A stretch of DNA of 64,000 bases from Pisolithus tinctorius (GCA_024663395.1 JANFAH010000004.1:4008089-4072088), one strand, 5' to 3'. Numbered from the stretch's first letter, positions 11,129-24,361 are shown. Notes: generated from the sequence alone by a model not told the origin. Numbers and translations: made by a program.

Positions 11129-13911
11129 ATGGCTTCGCCGCTGAAACTCTCCTGTATGACTTGAGACTGTCAACTACCAATTCCTGGAGACTAACTTCGC
11201 GAAACACCTGTGGGCAGACATCGAGTTGCAGAATGCGCAAGGCATAGAATCCGTCAAACTCCAACTCAATGGCAGTGAATACTCCATTGCTCGAAGTCAA
11301 GAGAAGAGCGACACTTTTTCGAAAGCTTTTGATAAGCCATTGTCTGTATCCTTTCAGCTACACGTCAATCCCACCTCTCAGGTTCACGGCTGATCCACGA
11401 TAGGTCATTGGAAACAGAGCCGCTCTCTCTTTCTGTAAGCCGAAAGAGGTCGTGGTTCTGTTGCTGTGGCGAAACGGATCCAGAAACCGTTACATTTTGC
11501 CCTGATCATGTTCAGTCCAAGTTAGATAGGCAAGGTAAACTCCGGCCTATGCATCGTTCTTTAGGCTCCTCAAATTTGCACAGAGTTTCAGCACGTATGG
11601 GGCAGAGTATCCATCAAGCTCCGCTTCCTGCCCAAACCCAGTCAGGCGTACGCAAAAAAACAGGCGTTACACGATGAGTGCTGACGGAAGGTTTACAGGT
11701 TACGGCTCCGAGTGTACCCGCAAACCCTGTGCCTCCGCAATCGACCACTGAGCAACCAATCGCTGGTCATTCCACATCGGCTGTAAGTGGGAAGCGGGCG
11801 GTACTGGACAAGTGCTGATAGATGGCAACTAGCAGAATGCAGCTCCGAGTGCAGGTACACGTGTAGCTGCCGACATACCTGCACCTTCCAACACACTTGC
11901 ACCTCCTAATCGCAAAGATCTACGGCCAACCACTGAAGATCTCATTCAGCAATGTCCTCGGTGAGTCTTAATTTCACACTTGTCAGTGTCTCACTTATCG
12001 CCATGCAATAGTTTCCGAGTCTTGGTAGTTGGAAAGGTAACTTGAACTTGCATGCCGCCACTCACCTAGGTGCTAACATCCTTATAGTCAGGTGTTGGAA
12101 AGTCTACTTTGATCAATCGAATCTTCGGTGTGAACACTGCGGTTGAGTGATTCAAATTCTGTGTCCCTACCTGGCATTGATGACGGCCATAGAGTGTAGA
12201 AAAGGATAAACCAGGGGAAGCAGACATTGAACAGGAATTCACTTCGCCGGAGAACGACCGGCTGATTTTGCATGACAGCAAAGGTTTTGAGGCGGGCGAT
12301 GCTGGCAACTTTGAAACCGTGAAGTCATTCATAGTAAAGAGGAAGAAAGAACCCGATATCAAAAATCAGCTTCACGCGGTCTGGTACGTAGTTCTGAGAC
12401 AGTCACCTTGAAGGTTGACGGGAGGGTCTATATGATAGGTTGTGTTTTCAGATACCCATTCCAACGTACGGTGAACGACTTTTGGAGGACGCTGCAGAAG
12501 CGTTTTTGAAGATAAGGAAGGAAGTCCTTGGGAATAGTGAGCAATTATACTGTCGTTTCGTCTCCGGTATACCAACCGCATTCAGCGCCGACGATAGTCG
12601 TGTTCACGAAACATGACCGGCTCGTGAGTTTCATGCGGCAGAAAATGCCAGGCGATACTGAAGCAGGGCAACGATATCTGGAAGAGGAATGCGTCCAACT
12701 AATCAAGGAGTTTACGGGAGAGAATATTGCACATGTTGCAGTTAGCTGTGGGTGTTACTCCTTCGATTCCGTTCTCCCACTCAGCCCAGCGACCACCAGC
12801 GAAACCCAAATATGAGCAGGGGCTTAAAGACCTAATAAGCCTTACTCAGGACATGGTATCTATGAGTTTCACCTCCCCGGAGAACCGAGTATCGCCAGTG
12901 CCTTTGGCAGCTGCAGGGGCACAACGAATGTTGCCTACATTGAAGGTTGAGTTATCAATTGCGTAGGTGTCAACCATTGCAATAGGTGCCTATATCTTGA
13001 CTTGCTTGTCAAACAGCGTAGGAAAGCAGAGTGGGTCATGAGAGCCCGAAACAATTTATTTGATAACTCATCTCTTTACAAGGATACTGGAGGGTACTGG
13101 GTACCAGCGCAAATTTCTGGGATTATACGATGGAGAACTGCCTTCGTGTCATACACACTGATATAGTGGCGGTCTGGAATTTTTATGATCCTCACCAAGT
13201 GAGCATAGCTACCTTACCAGCGAGCCCGGCTACGAGATACTGACACCTCCGTTGTAGTATCTTAATAGTGAGGAATTCCGCAAGGCGATGATCAGCATGG
13301 TTGACAAAGTCGATGCAACGGTCGAGCCAGATCCCAGCCTCTCTCGTAGCAACACATTATCCGGGTATGTACTGCTATGGGATCCTGCTGTGTAACGGAC
13401 TCAAGGAGAATCATTGCATGTTAAGGAGCCCCATACCTCTTACGGCTCTAGCCCCTGTAATCCTGCCATTAAATGCTTGCGTTACTATTGGGAAGTGGGT
13501 TTATGAAACCTACCAGCGACTGTACGTGGCACTTTTAGCATGTTTCAAGCGTCAACTAAGTCAGATCCTTTCAGGCAAGGCGCCCCTACAAAGTTCATGG
13601 CTTACATCGTTGATTTGACACACGTACTGGAGATCCTATTTTCACTCACACCTAACATGAGAGCAAAAAAGCTTACTCGCACGGCGATTGAACTAGCATA
13701 CAGTGCCTATTATGCATCGGAATGGATGACGCACACCCATGCGGACATTAGGTTTTTCCAGTGTCCGACTACGGCTCGTGATGCTGTCCTCGACAAGATC
13801 ACATCCATGATCCCTTCAGGTGACAGGGAGGTTCGAGTGTCTAGGGCGCTCCAAACGATTCCACGAGTTGACCTGGAGAAAGACAAAGAGTGGGGCCAAC
13901 AAGTCTCTTGA
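11129..13911 (+). CDS. C2-like/P-loop GTPase, copy A
   Basis: Multi-exon gene of about 625 residues and roughly 16 short introns, start MASPLKLS at 11129, stop at 13911. In order: a beta-rich C2-like region (residues 1 to about 115; ESVKLQLNGSEYSIARSQ, VWGRVSIKLRFLPKP), a Pro/Ala/Thr linker (about 115-185), a G domain (about 190-400), and a helical C-terminal part (about 400-625; KFMAYIVDLTHVLEILF) preceded by a hydrophobic stretch (APVILPLNACVTIGKWV). GTPase motifs are G1 GKSGVGKST, G3 DSKGFE, G4 TKHD and a G5-like SSK. A 25-nt exon (12012-12036) ends inside the P-loop and a 14-nt exon (13017-13030) encodes VGKQ. G-domain proteins of this type are multicopy in Agaricomycetes with unknown function. 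No disabling change was found after splicing by eye. The C2 assignment is weak; the GTPase is firm. Confidence 0.85.
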
Positions 13912-15306
13912 ATCATGCGCTTCGTGCTCTGGCATCTTTTCTTGGCGTCGTTTTGCGCACTTCCACTAGTTTTCCTATTGTATCACAGTGGCAATACTTC
14001 TGTCGTATCTCGTTGTATTTGCAGGTTGTAGCTGACTTGGATCAAGTGTTTCCTAACAGACAAGTCCTCAGGCAGCTGGGCGTCGGTGTCGGACGCACCA
14101 ATCGCGTCACCCATTTGCAATACCTATGAACACTTAAACCGTCCAACGAACTTTCACACGCTGTACTGGGATCGCTACCATCGTCAGTACATAATTGGAG
14201 TTGATCTGACTTAGGATAAGTTAAGTAAATGGATCGTCATATATTCGACTTCACTTCAAATTTCTGTTCTACATGACAGCGAAGTCAGGTGCTCTCGAGT
14301 CTCGACGGTGGCGGTAGCAGACATCGTACTAGCCGTGGGATGCCGTACATCAAATGACCTATGTCTTAACTGCGGCAGGAATTGGAGAGGGATGAGTGGT
14401 TCGTTAGCTGAAAGTCAGATTCTTCCGTAATTATGAATGGACTGGGTTGGCTTCATTTCATTCAGCCTGATTGGGGGTGAGGCTCTAGGAGGGTAAACTA
14501 ACAGTGCTGATGGTTTCATGTCGTTGTGGCGGAATATGGCTGGAAGGGTGGCCCGTCAAGTCCAGCCTTATACATGGATATAGCTTTACATAGCTTTACA
14601 ATGTTTATATAAAGCAGTTATAGAGGTGTACCAAAGCAAAGCCAATGAAGGAATATCAAGGAATGAGGCCAGTAGTGATCGAAGGGTCACTGGTCACCTG
14701 CAGTGTGGGGGCCAACAACCTGCATATCATAGCAGTCAAAATCTTCGAAGACACATGTACAACTAACAGACGAATTCGCTTTGTAGAATGAAACTTGTCG
14801 CCCTTGCTGTTCTCGGCGTGCAAAATTGTTGGATTTATCAAAGAGGCCTCTACTGTCGCGTTGTGTGACACGTTAGGCTGAGTCTCCACTGCCAGATAAA
14901 TCTCTAAAACAAAAACACAAGGTCAGCGCCCCACGCGGTAAGTTGTCTTTGGAGTTCTTGTAGTACAACGAAGACCCGTTGGAACGGACGGCATGAATAT
15001 GTGAACTAGGTGATCCAGTGCACGTCAACCTCTATGGTACCTGAAGATCTCCGGTCAGTAAGTTAATTGCAATCATCTGACTTTTCTAATAGCTTTCCTC
15101 GACAAGAGTGGGAAGTAGGAGGGAATATTGAAGGATAGTGCTTGCTTGGCCTGTAACCGATCAGAGCAGAACGTTTTCGAAAAAGAACATGAGGCGTCGC
15201 GTGTTCTCAGCACTGTACACAGCAAGGCTCCTGCAGGCGCCCGAACGCGCCGTGCGACTTGCACTGACCCCTTACTCTTCCTACAGTCGCCCCACAGCCC
15301 TGTACG
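13912..15306. other. Intergenic between GTPase copies A and B
   Basis: No gene is recognised. Part of 14400-14720 resembles 18740-18960 and 25300-25560, the flanks before copies C and E (shared words include GGCTGG and CACCTGCAG-containing phrases). From about 14940 the sequence matches the 5' flank of copy A. Confidence 0.5.
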
Positions 15307-18087
15307 ATGACTTCGCCGCTGAAACTATCCTGTACGAGTCGAGACTGTCAGCTACCAATTCCTGGAGACTGACTTCATGAAACACCTGTGAGCAGACATT
15401 GAGTTGCAGAACGCACAAGGCATAGAATCCGTCAAACTCCAACTCAATGGCAGTGAATACTCCCTTGCTCGAAGTCAAGAGAAGAGCGACACTTTTTCGA
15501 AAGCTTTTGATAAGCCATTGTCTGTATCCTTTCAGCTACACGTCAATCCCACCTCTCAGGCTCACGGCTGATCCACGATAGGACATTGGAAACAGAGCCG
15601 CTCTCTCTTTCTGTAAGCCGAAAGAGGTCGTGGTTCTCTTGCTGTAGCGAAACGGATCCAGAAACCGTAACAATTGGCCGTGATCATGTCCAGTCCAAGT
15701 TGGATAGGCAAGGTAAACTCAGGCGTATGCATCGTTCTTTAGGCTCCTCAAATTTGCACAGAGTTTCAGCACGTATGGGACAAAGTATCCATCAAGCTCC
15801 GCTTTCTGCCCCAATCCCAGTCAGGTGTACGCAAAAAAAAACAGGCGTTACACGATGAGTGCTGACGGAAGGTTTTCAGGTTACGGCTCCGAGTGTACCC
15901 GCAAACCCTGTGCCTTCGCAATCGACCACTGAGCAACCAATCGCTGGTCATTCCACATCGGCTGTAAGTGGGAAGCGGGCGGTACTGGACAAGTGCTGAT
16001 AGATGGCAACTAGCAGAATGCAGCTCCGAGTGCAGGTACACGTGTAGCTGCCGACATACCTGCACCTTCCAACACACTTGCCCCTCCCAATCGCAAAGAT
16101 CTACGGCCGACCACTGAAGATCTCATCCAGCAGTGTCCTCGGTGAGTCTTAATTTCACACTTGTCAGTGTCTCACTTATTGCCGTGCAATAGTTTCCGAG
16201 TCTTGGTAGTTGGAAAGGTAACTTGAACTTGCATGCCGCCACTCGCCTAGGTTCTAACATCCTTATAGTCAGGTGTTGGAAAATCTACTTTGATCAATCG
16301 AATCTTCGGTGTGAACACTGCGGTTGAGTGGTTCAAATTCTGTGTCCCTACCTGGCGTTGATGACGGCCATAGAGTGTAGAAAAGGATAAACCAGGGGAG
16401 GCAGACATTGAACAGGAATTCACTTCGCCAGAGAACGACCGGCTCATTTTGCATGACAGCAGAGGTTTTGAGGCGGGCGATGCTGGCAACTTTGAAACCG
16501 TGAAGTCATTCATAGTAAAGAGGAAGAAAGAACCCGATATCAAAAATCAGCTTCACGCGGTCTGGTACGTAGTTCTGAGACAGCCACCTTGAAGGTTTTG
16601 ACGGAAGAGTCTATATGATAGGTTGTGTTTTCAGATACCCATTCCAACGTATGGTGAACGGCTTTTGGAGGACGCTGCAGAAGCATTTTTGAAAATAAGG
16701 AAGGAAGTCCTAGGGAATAGTGAGCAATTATATTGTTGCTTAATCTCCAGTATACCAACCGCATTCAGCGCCGACGATAGTCGTATTCACGAAACATGAC
16801 CGGCTCCTGACTTTCATGCGGCAGAGAATACCAAACGATCCTGAAGCAGGGCAACGATATCTGCAAGAAGAATGCGTCCAGCTAATCAAGGAGTTTACGG
16901 GAGAGAATATTGCACATGTTGCAGTTAGCTGTGGGTGTTACTCCTTCGATTCCGTTCTCCCACTCAGCCCAGAGACCACCAGCGAAACCCAAATATGAGC
17001 AAGGGCTTAAGGACCTAATAAGCCTTACTCAGGAAATGGTATCTACGAGTTTCACCTCCCAGGAGAACCGAGTATCGCCAGTGCCTCTGGCAGCTGCAGG
17101 GGCACAACGAATGTTGCCTACATTGAAGGTTGACTTATCAATCGCGTAAGTGCCAGTCATTGCGACAGTGCATGTATTTTGACTTGTTAAACAGCGTAGG
17201 AAAGCAAAGTAAGTCTGGATGTATGCAACACTTTATTAGAGGCTGACCTTTTTACAAGAATACTGGAGTGCGCTGGGTACCAGCGCAAATTTCCCTGGTC
17301 ATACAATACAGGACTGCCTTCGTGTCATACACAATGACATCGTGGCGGTCTGGAACTTTTATGACCCTTGTCAAGTGAGCATTGTTGCCCTAGCAGCGAG
17401 CCTTACTACAATGTACTGACATCTCCCTTGTAGTACTTGAATAGTGAGGAATTTCGAAAGGTGATGATGAACATGGTTGAGAGAGTCGATGCACCAGCCG
17501 AGCCAAATTCCCTCGCTCGCACCGACACATTGACCGGGTAAGTGTCGTTGTTGGAACCCGCTGTGCGACAAGCTCAAACGAATCGCTGCACATTAAGGGG
17601 GGTCCCTCTGATCGCTCTAGCTCCTGTAATGCTGCCATTAAATGCTTTCCTCGGCCTTGGCAAGTGGGTTTTTGCAACATACCAGCGATTGTGCGTGGCA
17701 CTTTTGTGATGCTTTCAGCATCAGATGACTCAGTGACCTCTCAGACAAGATGTTCCCACAAAGTTCATGGCGTACATTGTTGATTTGACACACGTGCTGG
17801 AAATACTGTTTTCACTCACGGCTGGGATAAGAGCAAAGAAGCTTACTCGTATGGCGGTTAAGATGGCATATAAAGCCTACCTTGAATCGCAATGGGTAAT
17901 GTACACCCACACGGAAATTAGGCATTTCCAATGTTGGACTGCGGCTCGTGACGTAGTTCTCGAGAAGATTACAACTATGATCTCTTCAGACGGCAGGGAG
18001 GTTCAAGTTTCTAGGGCGCTCGAAAGGATGCCATCGGTTGACTTGGAGAGAGACGAAGAGTGGACGAGCGAAGAAGTCTCTCAGTGA
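15307..18087 (+). CDS. C2-like/P-loop GTPase, copy B
   Basis: Tandem duplicate of copy A, offset by about 4.18 kb, start MTSPLKLS at 15307, stop at 18087 after EEVSQ. The exon plan is the same as A: C2-like N-terminus, Pro/Ala/Thr linker, 25-nt P-loop exon (FRVLVVGK before SGVGKST), DSRGFE, TKHD, VGKQ micro-exon and C-terminal KFMAYIVDLTHVLEILF. Donors and acceptors are conserved where checked. The C-terminal helical part differs more from A than the G domain does (for example YKAYLESQWVMYTHTEIR). Probably functional; no break was seen. Confidence 0.82.
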
Positions 18088-18958
18088 AGTCTGTGCTTTC
18101 ATTCAGTATCTTTTCCGGACGTTTTGCATACTTTTACTAGTTTTCCTGTTGTATCGCGGTACTAACGCTACTCCTGCCGTATCTCACTGTATTTGTACGT
18201 TGTAGCTGATTTGAATCAAAATTTTCTTGATGGAAAAGTCCTCGGGCAGTTGAGAGCGTCGGTATCAGACCGATCCGGAGGTGCCCACACGTCACCCGTT
18301 TACAACACATTGTCCACATTATAACGCACCTCCCGCCTGCATTCCTGGAGGTTTACGAACAGAGCACTGCAAGGGACGCATCAGATGGGCCACTGACACA
18401 GCCTACACTAGGATCGGCAAGTTGAGCTAGCTTAGGATAAGTAAACGAATTGGCATGCATTCGAAAAATTCTGTTCTGCATGAGGGCGAAGTCAGGCGCT
18501 CTCGACGGTGGTGGTTGCAGACTCGTCATACATCGTGGAGCAGTGGCTGTACCTCAACTGTACCTTGAATCCTTGTACTCGTGGCAGGAGTTGATTTCCG
18601 AAGGTCAATTCTGGCTGTGCTGAGCGACAGATTCCTCCGTGATCATAATCTCGAACCAGACGTTACAGTCCCCCTTTAGAATTCTCAGGGGTGACCCACA
18701 GTGATAACGTCCGGGTCAAGACTACCGTAAATGTAAATGGATTATGGGAACTTCGTTTCAGTCAATTGGAGGGTGGGGCTGTGGAGATTCATGTCGTTGT
18801 GCCAGTGAAGTATGGCTGGTATTGGAAGGAAGCTAAGGGTCACCTGAAGCGGGCCACCTGCAGCGTGACGGCCAACAACCTGCCAACAGTACTTCTTGGG
18901 CGCCTGACGACAGCATGTAAACGCACAGCAGCTTTCTAGTCGCTCATCATCTCGAGCC
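18088..18958. other. Intergenic before copy C
   Basis: No gene is recognised. A plus-strand open stretch at 18691-18939 is probably chance, because the same region in the flank of copy E (25300-25560) does not keep the frame. It is a duplicated promoter-side flank. Confidence 0.45.
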
Positions 18959-21190
18959 ATGTCTTTTCCTTTACAGTTATCTTGTATGTCTTCGAGATTG
19001 TTGTTAAAATCTTTACTAGACTAATTTTGTGGGCAGATATCGCGTTGGAAGACGCAAGAAATGTCAAATCCGTAGAGCTCGTCGTCAATAACATGGTATA
19101 CCCTGTACCTCGAAGCCAACAACGGAGTGACGCTTTTCGCAAAGGCATAGATGAACCTTTGTCAGTCTCGTTCAAACCGCGCGCCGTCAAGCCCTTGACT
19201 GACCTGCCGTAGAACGTTCGCTGTGGGGCAGCTCTCCGTTTCCGTACGCCGAAAGAAGTCGCGTCTCCGTTTCTGGCATCAGCCGCCTGTTGAAACCTTC
19301 ACGATCGGTTCGGGCGATGTTCTCTCCAGATCGTAAGGACATGGTATATTCCACCGTGTACATCTTTCCTTCGACTCCTGAGATCTGAGGCCCTTGCAGT
19401 GTTTCGGCAGAAACGGGGCGAATTACTCGTCACCCTCGGATTCGCATCCCAAACCCAAATATCCGTACGTAAATAATAGATGCGAGTGAATGGGTCCTGA
19501 CAGAGGGCCCGCAAAGTAGAGTTCCGAACCCAAACCCATCTTCCCCTGCAGATACCGAGATTCTACAACCAAATACCGAGCAGTCGGTAGTAGTGCGAAG
19601 CGTACCAACCGTAAGTGAAGAATCAAGCGCTGCGAGACGAGTCCTGATATGGAGGGCTTACAGCGTGTTGCAGTCGGCAGTACAGGCACATCTGAGCAGT
19701 CAAACTCCGAAGGTTTACAGCCAACCACGGAACTGATCGACATTTGTCCTCGGTGAGTACCAAATCCCCATGTTTGGACAGTTGGTTCATCTATGTGCAA
19801 TAGCTTTCGAGTCTTGGTAGTCGGAAAGGTAATCTCGGCTTGCACTCGTCACTCGAGCAGATGCCAATAAAGATATCCTTGTAGTCAGGTGTAGGGAAGT
19901 CGACTCTGATCAATCGAATATTCGGTCTAGAAGTTGCGGTTGAGTGATTGAAGGTTATCATTCTTACCTTGCATTAACGAACCCTATAGCACGTCGCAAA
20001 AGATCGACCAGGGCAAGCAGCTATCGAGAAAGAACTCATTTCACAGGAAAACAACAGATTCATCTTGCACGACAGCCGAGGTTTCGAACCAGCCGAAGGC
20101 AGCAACTATGACGTTGTGAAGTCATTCATGGAAAAGAGGAAGAGAATGCCAGAGGTCAAAGATCAGCTTCATGCGGTCTGGCACGTCCTTCTGAGATAGA
20201 TATTTGAAGGTTCTGAGAGCCGATCTACACGATAGGTTATGTTTCCAGGTACCAATTCTAAAATACGGCAAACGACTGCTGGAGGACGGCGCGGAAGCAT
20301 TCCTAAGAGAAGCGAAGGAAGCCTTAGGAAACAGTGAGCAAAACCATTCTCTTCGTATCTCCTGTTTACCGACTACTGCTAGTCCCGACCATAGTGGTAT
20401 TTACCAAGTACGACAGACTTGTGAGTTTCGTGCGAAAGAAGAAGTCAGCAGACCCTGAGGCGGGAGCGAAACGATATTTACAAACGTATTGCATCGAGCC
20501 AATTCAAGACTTCACAGGAAGTACAAACATTTCGCATGTTGCGACTAGCTGTGGGTATCACATCATCAATTCCCTGCTACCATTCAACTCAGACATCACT
20601 AACGAAACAAAAGTACGAGCGAGGGCTCGAGGAGCTGATAAACCTCACTCAGGAAAAAGTATCTAAGAATTTCGCCTCCCCGGGGAATGCAGTATCGCCA
20701 GTGCATTTGGCGGCTGTAGGGGCCCAACGAATGTTACCGACATTGAAGGTCGAGTTGTCCATCGAGTAAGCCTCGTTCATGGCGATCATGACATCTGGTC
20801 TAAATCGATTCCTATTTAGAGTAGGAAAGCAGAGTGAGTCTTGGCGTATAAAGCAACTTATCAGATTATTCAGTCCCTTCTACCTACAAGGATACTGGAG
20901 GGCATTGGCCTCCAGCGCAAATTTCCAGGGCTATACCATGCTGAACTGCCTTCGTGTCATCCACACCGACATCGTGCTAGTTTGGAATTTTTATGATCTT
21001 GACGATGTGAGCCGTGTGGCCTTATTACTGAGTTCTGTAGGGCATACTCACATCTTCCTCTTAGTATCTGAATAGCCTAGAATTTCTGAATCTGATGATG
21101 AGCATGGTTGAGACTGTTGATGCGGCCACTTGGGCAACAGCTGAACCTTCCCCTCTCGGACGTAGCGGCGCGTTTGCCAGGTAAGTGCCG
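18959..21190 (+). pseudogene. C2-like/P-loop GTPase, copy C, C-terminally truncated
   Basis: Start MSFPLQLS at 18959, with the first intron beginning GTATGT. The C2-like exon reads ADIALEDARNVKSVEL-type sequence. The G domain is the more divergent C/E subtype: SGVGKSTLINRIFG, HDSRGFEPAEGSN, TKYDRL. It reaches the exon ending at GRSGAFAR. The last exons, coding the hydrophobic segment and the helical C-terminal domain (about 150 residues in the sister copies), are missing. From about 21222 the sequence switches to a different repeat. It may be translated as a shortened GTPase, but deletion is the simplest reading. Confidence 0.75.
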
Positions 21191-21607
21191 TTGTACGAAT
21201 TGCTACGTGACAAGCTCAAGGAAATTCGGGCCCGAGGAGAAGTATGTAGTACATAAGTCGTGATGATACATAACAGACATATGAACTAAATGTCGTCAAG
21301 AAACAACCGTGGAGTTTACCTGCGTGATGGCAAAGTGTGGCTCTACTCCTTGATAGAAATGATAGATTTCACCTGAGGTAAGCCCAATGAGGTTATAATC
21401 ATGAGCATACCTTCTAATACAGTGGATGACTTCCCATGAGGATTTAGAGACGATTCGTCCTGTTTACAAGGTCACCACTGCGAATGTTGAAAAAAGCCTC
21501 TCAATTTTCAGGGTAAGATGCTTTTTTCAACATTCGCAGTTCGCACGCACGGCCACCTTCGGCATATAAATGCACGGCAGCTTCCTAGACGCCCACTATC
21601 TCGAGCC
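21191..21607. repeat. Remnant of the HET-side repeat unit after copy C
   Basis: From about 21243 to 21430 the sequence is clearly similar to 28495-28650 and to 34630-34760 (shared phrases 'gatacataacagacat', 'ctctactccttg', 'gaggtaag' and 'atcatgagcat'). In those places it lies downstream of a GTPase copy and before the unknown/HET gene pair. Its presence here suggests that a unknown/HET block was once present after copy C and was deleted. The rest holds a long hairpin. Confidence 0.65.
21477..21540. repeat. 21-bp perfect inverted repeat with 22-nt loop
   Basis: ACTGCGAATGTTGAAAAAAGC (first 20 bases at 21477-21496, arm to 21497) and its exact reverse complement (21520-21540) flank a 22-nt loop. 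It could be the shortened end of a transposon or a transcribed hairpin. Confidence 0.85.
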
Positions 21608-24361
21608 ATGTCTTTGCCTCTACAGTTATCCTGTACGGCTTTGAGATGGCTGTTAAAGCGTTTACTGGACTAACTTTTTGGGCAGATATCACGTTGGAAA
21701 ACGCGGAAGATGTCAAATCCGTAAATCTCGTCGTCAATGACATGGAATACTCTATACCTGGAGGCCAACAGAAGCGTGGCGCATTTCGCAAGGACTTCGA
21801 TGAACCTTTGTCAGTCTCGTTTAAACTGCACGTCATCAAGCCCTGGACTGACCCACCGTAGAACGTTCACTGCGGAGCAGTTCTCCATTTCCGTACGCCG
21901 AAAGCAGTTGCGCCACCGTTTCTGGCAGTCACCCTCTTTTGAAACCTTCACGATCGATTCGGGCGATGTTCTCTCCGGGTTGGAAGGACGTGGTATATTC
22001 CACCGTGTACATCTTTCCTTCGACTCCTGAGACCCTTGCAGTGTTTCAGCAGAAACGGGGCGAGTTACTCATCACCCTCGGATTCGCATCCCAAACCCAA
22101 ATAGCCGTACGTAAATAATAGATGCCACTGAATGGGTCCTGACAGAGGGCCTGCAGAATATAGTTCCGAACTCAAACCCATCTTCCCCTGCAGATGCTGA
22201 GAGTCTGCAACCAAATACCGAGCAGTCGGTCGTAGTGCGAAGCGTACCAACCGTAAGCGAAGAATCGAGCGGTATGAGACGAGTCCTGACATAGATGGCT
22301 TGCAGGATAGCGCAGTCGGCAATGCAGGTACAGGTGTAGCTGCCAACACACTTGCACCTGCGAATCGTGATAGTCTACGACCAACCACTGAAGAGCTCAT
22401 TGAACAGTGTCCTCGGTGAGTCTCAACTTCACACTTGCCAGTGTCTCACTTATTGCCGTGTAATAGTTTCCGAGTCTTGGTAGTTGGAAAGGTAACTTGA
22501 ACTTGTATGCCGCCACTCGCCTAGGTTCTAACATCCTTACAGTCAGGTGTTGGAAAATCCACTTTGATCAATCGAATCTTCGGTGTGAACACTGCGGTTG
22601 AGTGGTTCAAATCCTGTGTCCCTATTTGGCGTTGATGACGGCCATAGAGTGTAGAAAAGGATAAACCAGGGGAAGCAGACATTGAACAAGAATTCACTTC
22701 GCCAGAGAACGACCGGCTCATTTTGCATGATAGCAAAGGTTTTGAGGCGGGCGATGCTGGCAACTATGAAATCGTGAAGTCGTTCATGGAAAAGAGGAAG
22801 AAAGAACCCGATATCAAAAATCAGCTTCACGCGGTCTGGTACGTAGTTCTGAGACAGCCACCTTGAAGGTTTTGACGGAAGGGTCTACATGATAGGTTGT
22901 GTTTTCAGATACCCATTCCGACGTACGGTGAACGACTTTTGGAGGACGCTGCAGAAGCATTTTTGAAAATAAGGAAGGAAGTCCTAGGGAATAGTGAGCA
23001 ATTATATTGTTGTTTAATCTCCAGTATACCAACCGCATTCAGCGCCGACGATAGTCGTATTCACGAAACATGACCGGCTCCTGACTTTCATGCGGCAGAG
23101 AATGCCAAACGATCCTGAAGCAGGTCAACGATATCTACAAGAGGAATGCGTCCAGCAAATCAAAGACTTTACTGGAGAGAATATTGCACATGTTGCAGTT
23201 AGCTGTGGGTGTTACTCCTTCGATTCCGTTCTCCCACTCAGCCCAGAGACCACCAGCGAAACCCAAGCATGAGCACGGGCTTAAGGACCTAATAAGCCTT
23301 ACTCAGGACATGGTATCTGTGAGTTTCACCTCCCCGGAGAACCGAGTATCGCCAGTGCCTCTGGCAGCTGCAGGGGCACAACGAATGTTGCCTACATTGA
23401 AGGTTGAGTTATCAATCGCGTAAGTGTCAATCATTGCGACAGTGCATGTATTTTGACTTGTTAAGCAGCGTAGGAAAGCAAGGTAAGTCTGGATGTATGC
23501 GACGCTTTATTAGAGGCTGACCTTTTTACAAGAATACTGGAGTGCGCTGGGTACCAGCGCAAATTCCCCTGGTCATACAATACAGGACTGCCTTCGTGTC
23601 ATACACAATGACATTGTGGCGGTCTGGAACTTTTATGACCCTTGCCAAGTGAGCATTGTTGCCCTAGCAGCGAGCCTTACTACAATGTACTGACATCTCC
23701 CTTGTAGTACTTGAATAGTGAGGAATTCCGAAAGGTGATGATGAACATGGTTGAGAGAGTCGATGCACCAGCCGAGCCAAATTCCCTCGCTCGCACCGAC
23801 ACATTGACCGGGTAAGTGTCGTTGTTGGAACCCGCTGTGCGACAAGCTCAAACGAATCGCTGCACATCAAGGGGGGTCCCTCTGATGGCTCTAGCTCCTG
23901 TAATGCTGCCATTAAATGCTTTCCTCGGCCATGGCAAGTGGGTTCTTGCAACATACCAGCGACTGTACGTGGCACTTTTGTGATGCTTTCAGCATCAGAC
24001 GACTCAGTGACCTCTCAGACAAGACGTTCCCACAAAGTTCATGGCTTACATCGTTGATTTGACACACGTACTGGAAATACTGTTTTCACTCACGGCTGGG
24101 ATAAGAGAAAAGAAGCTTACTCGTATGGCGGTTAAGATGGCATATAAAGCCTACCTTGAATCGCAATGGGTAATGTACACCCACACGGAAATTAGGCATT
24201 TCCAATGTTGGAATGCGGCTCGTGACGTAGTTCTCGAGAAGATTACAACTATGATCTCTTCAGACGGCAGGGAGGTTCAAGTTTCTAGGGCACTCGAAAG
24301 GATGCCATCGGTCGACTTGGAGAGAGATGAAGAGTGGACGAGCGAAGAAGTCCCGCAGTGA
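21608..24361 (+). CDS. C2-like/P-loop GTPase, copy D (mosaic)
   Basis: Start MSLPLQLS at 21608, stop at 24361 after EEVPQ. The C2-like half matches the C/E subtype (ADITLENAEDVKSVNL), while everything from about 22320 onward matches A/B closely. The G domain is SGVGKSTLINRIFG, HDSKGFEAGDAGN, TKHDRL, and the C-terminus is nearly identical to B. The switch lies in the linker (phrase 'gcaggtacaggtgtagctgcc'). One intron donor that is GTAAGG in copy C (near 19335) reads GAAGG here, so splicing of the end of the C2-like region is uncertain. Otherwise no stop or frameshift was seen. Confidence 0.78.

Noticed and set aside
18691..18939. 82-residue plus-strand open frame before copy C
   Set aside because: The duplicated flank at 25300-25560 does not keep the frame.
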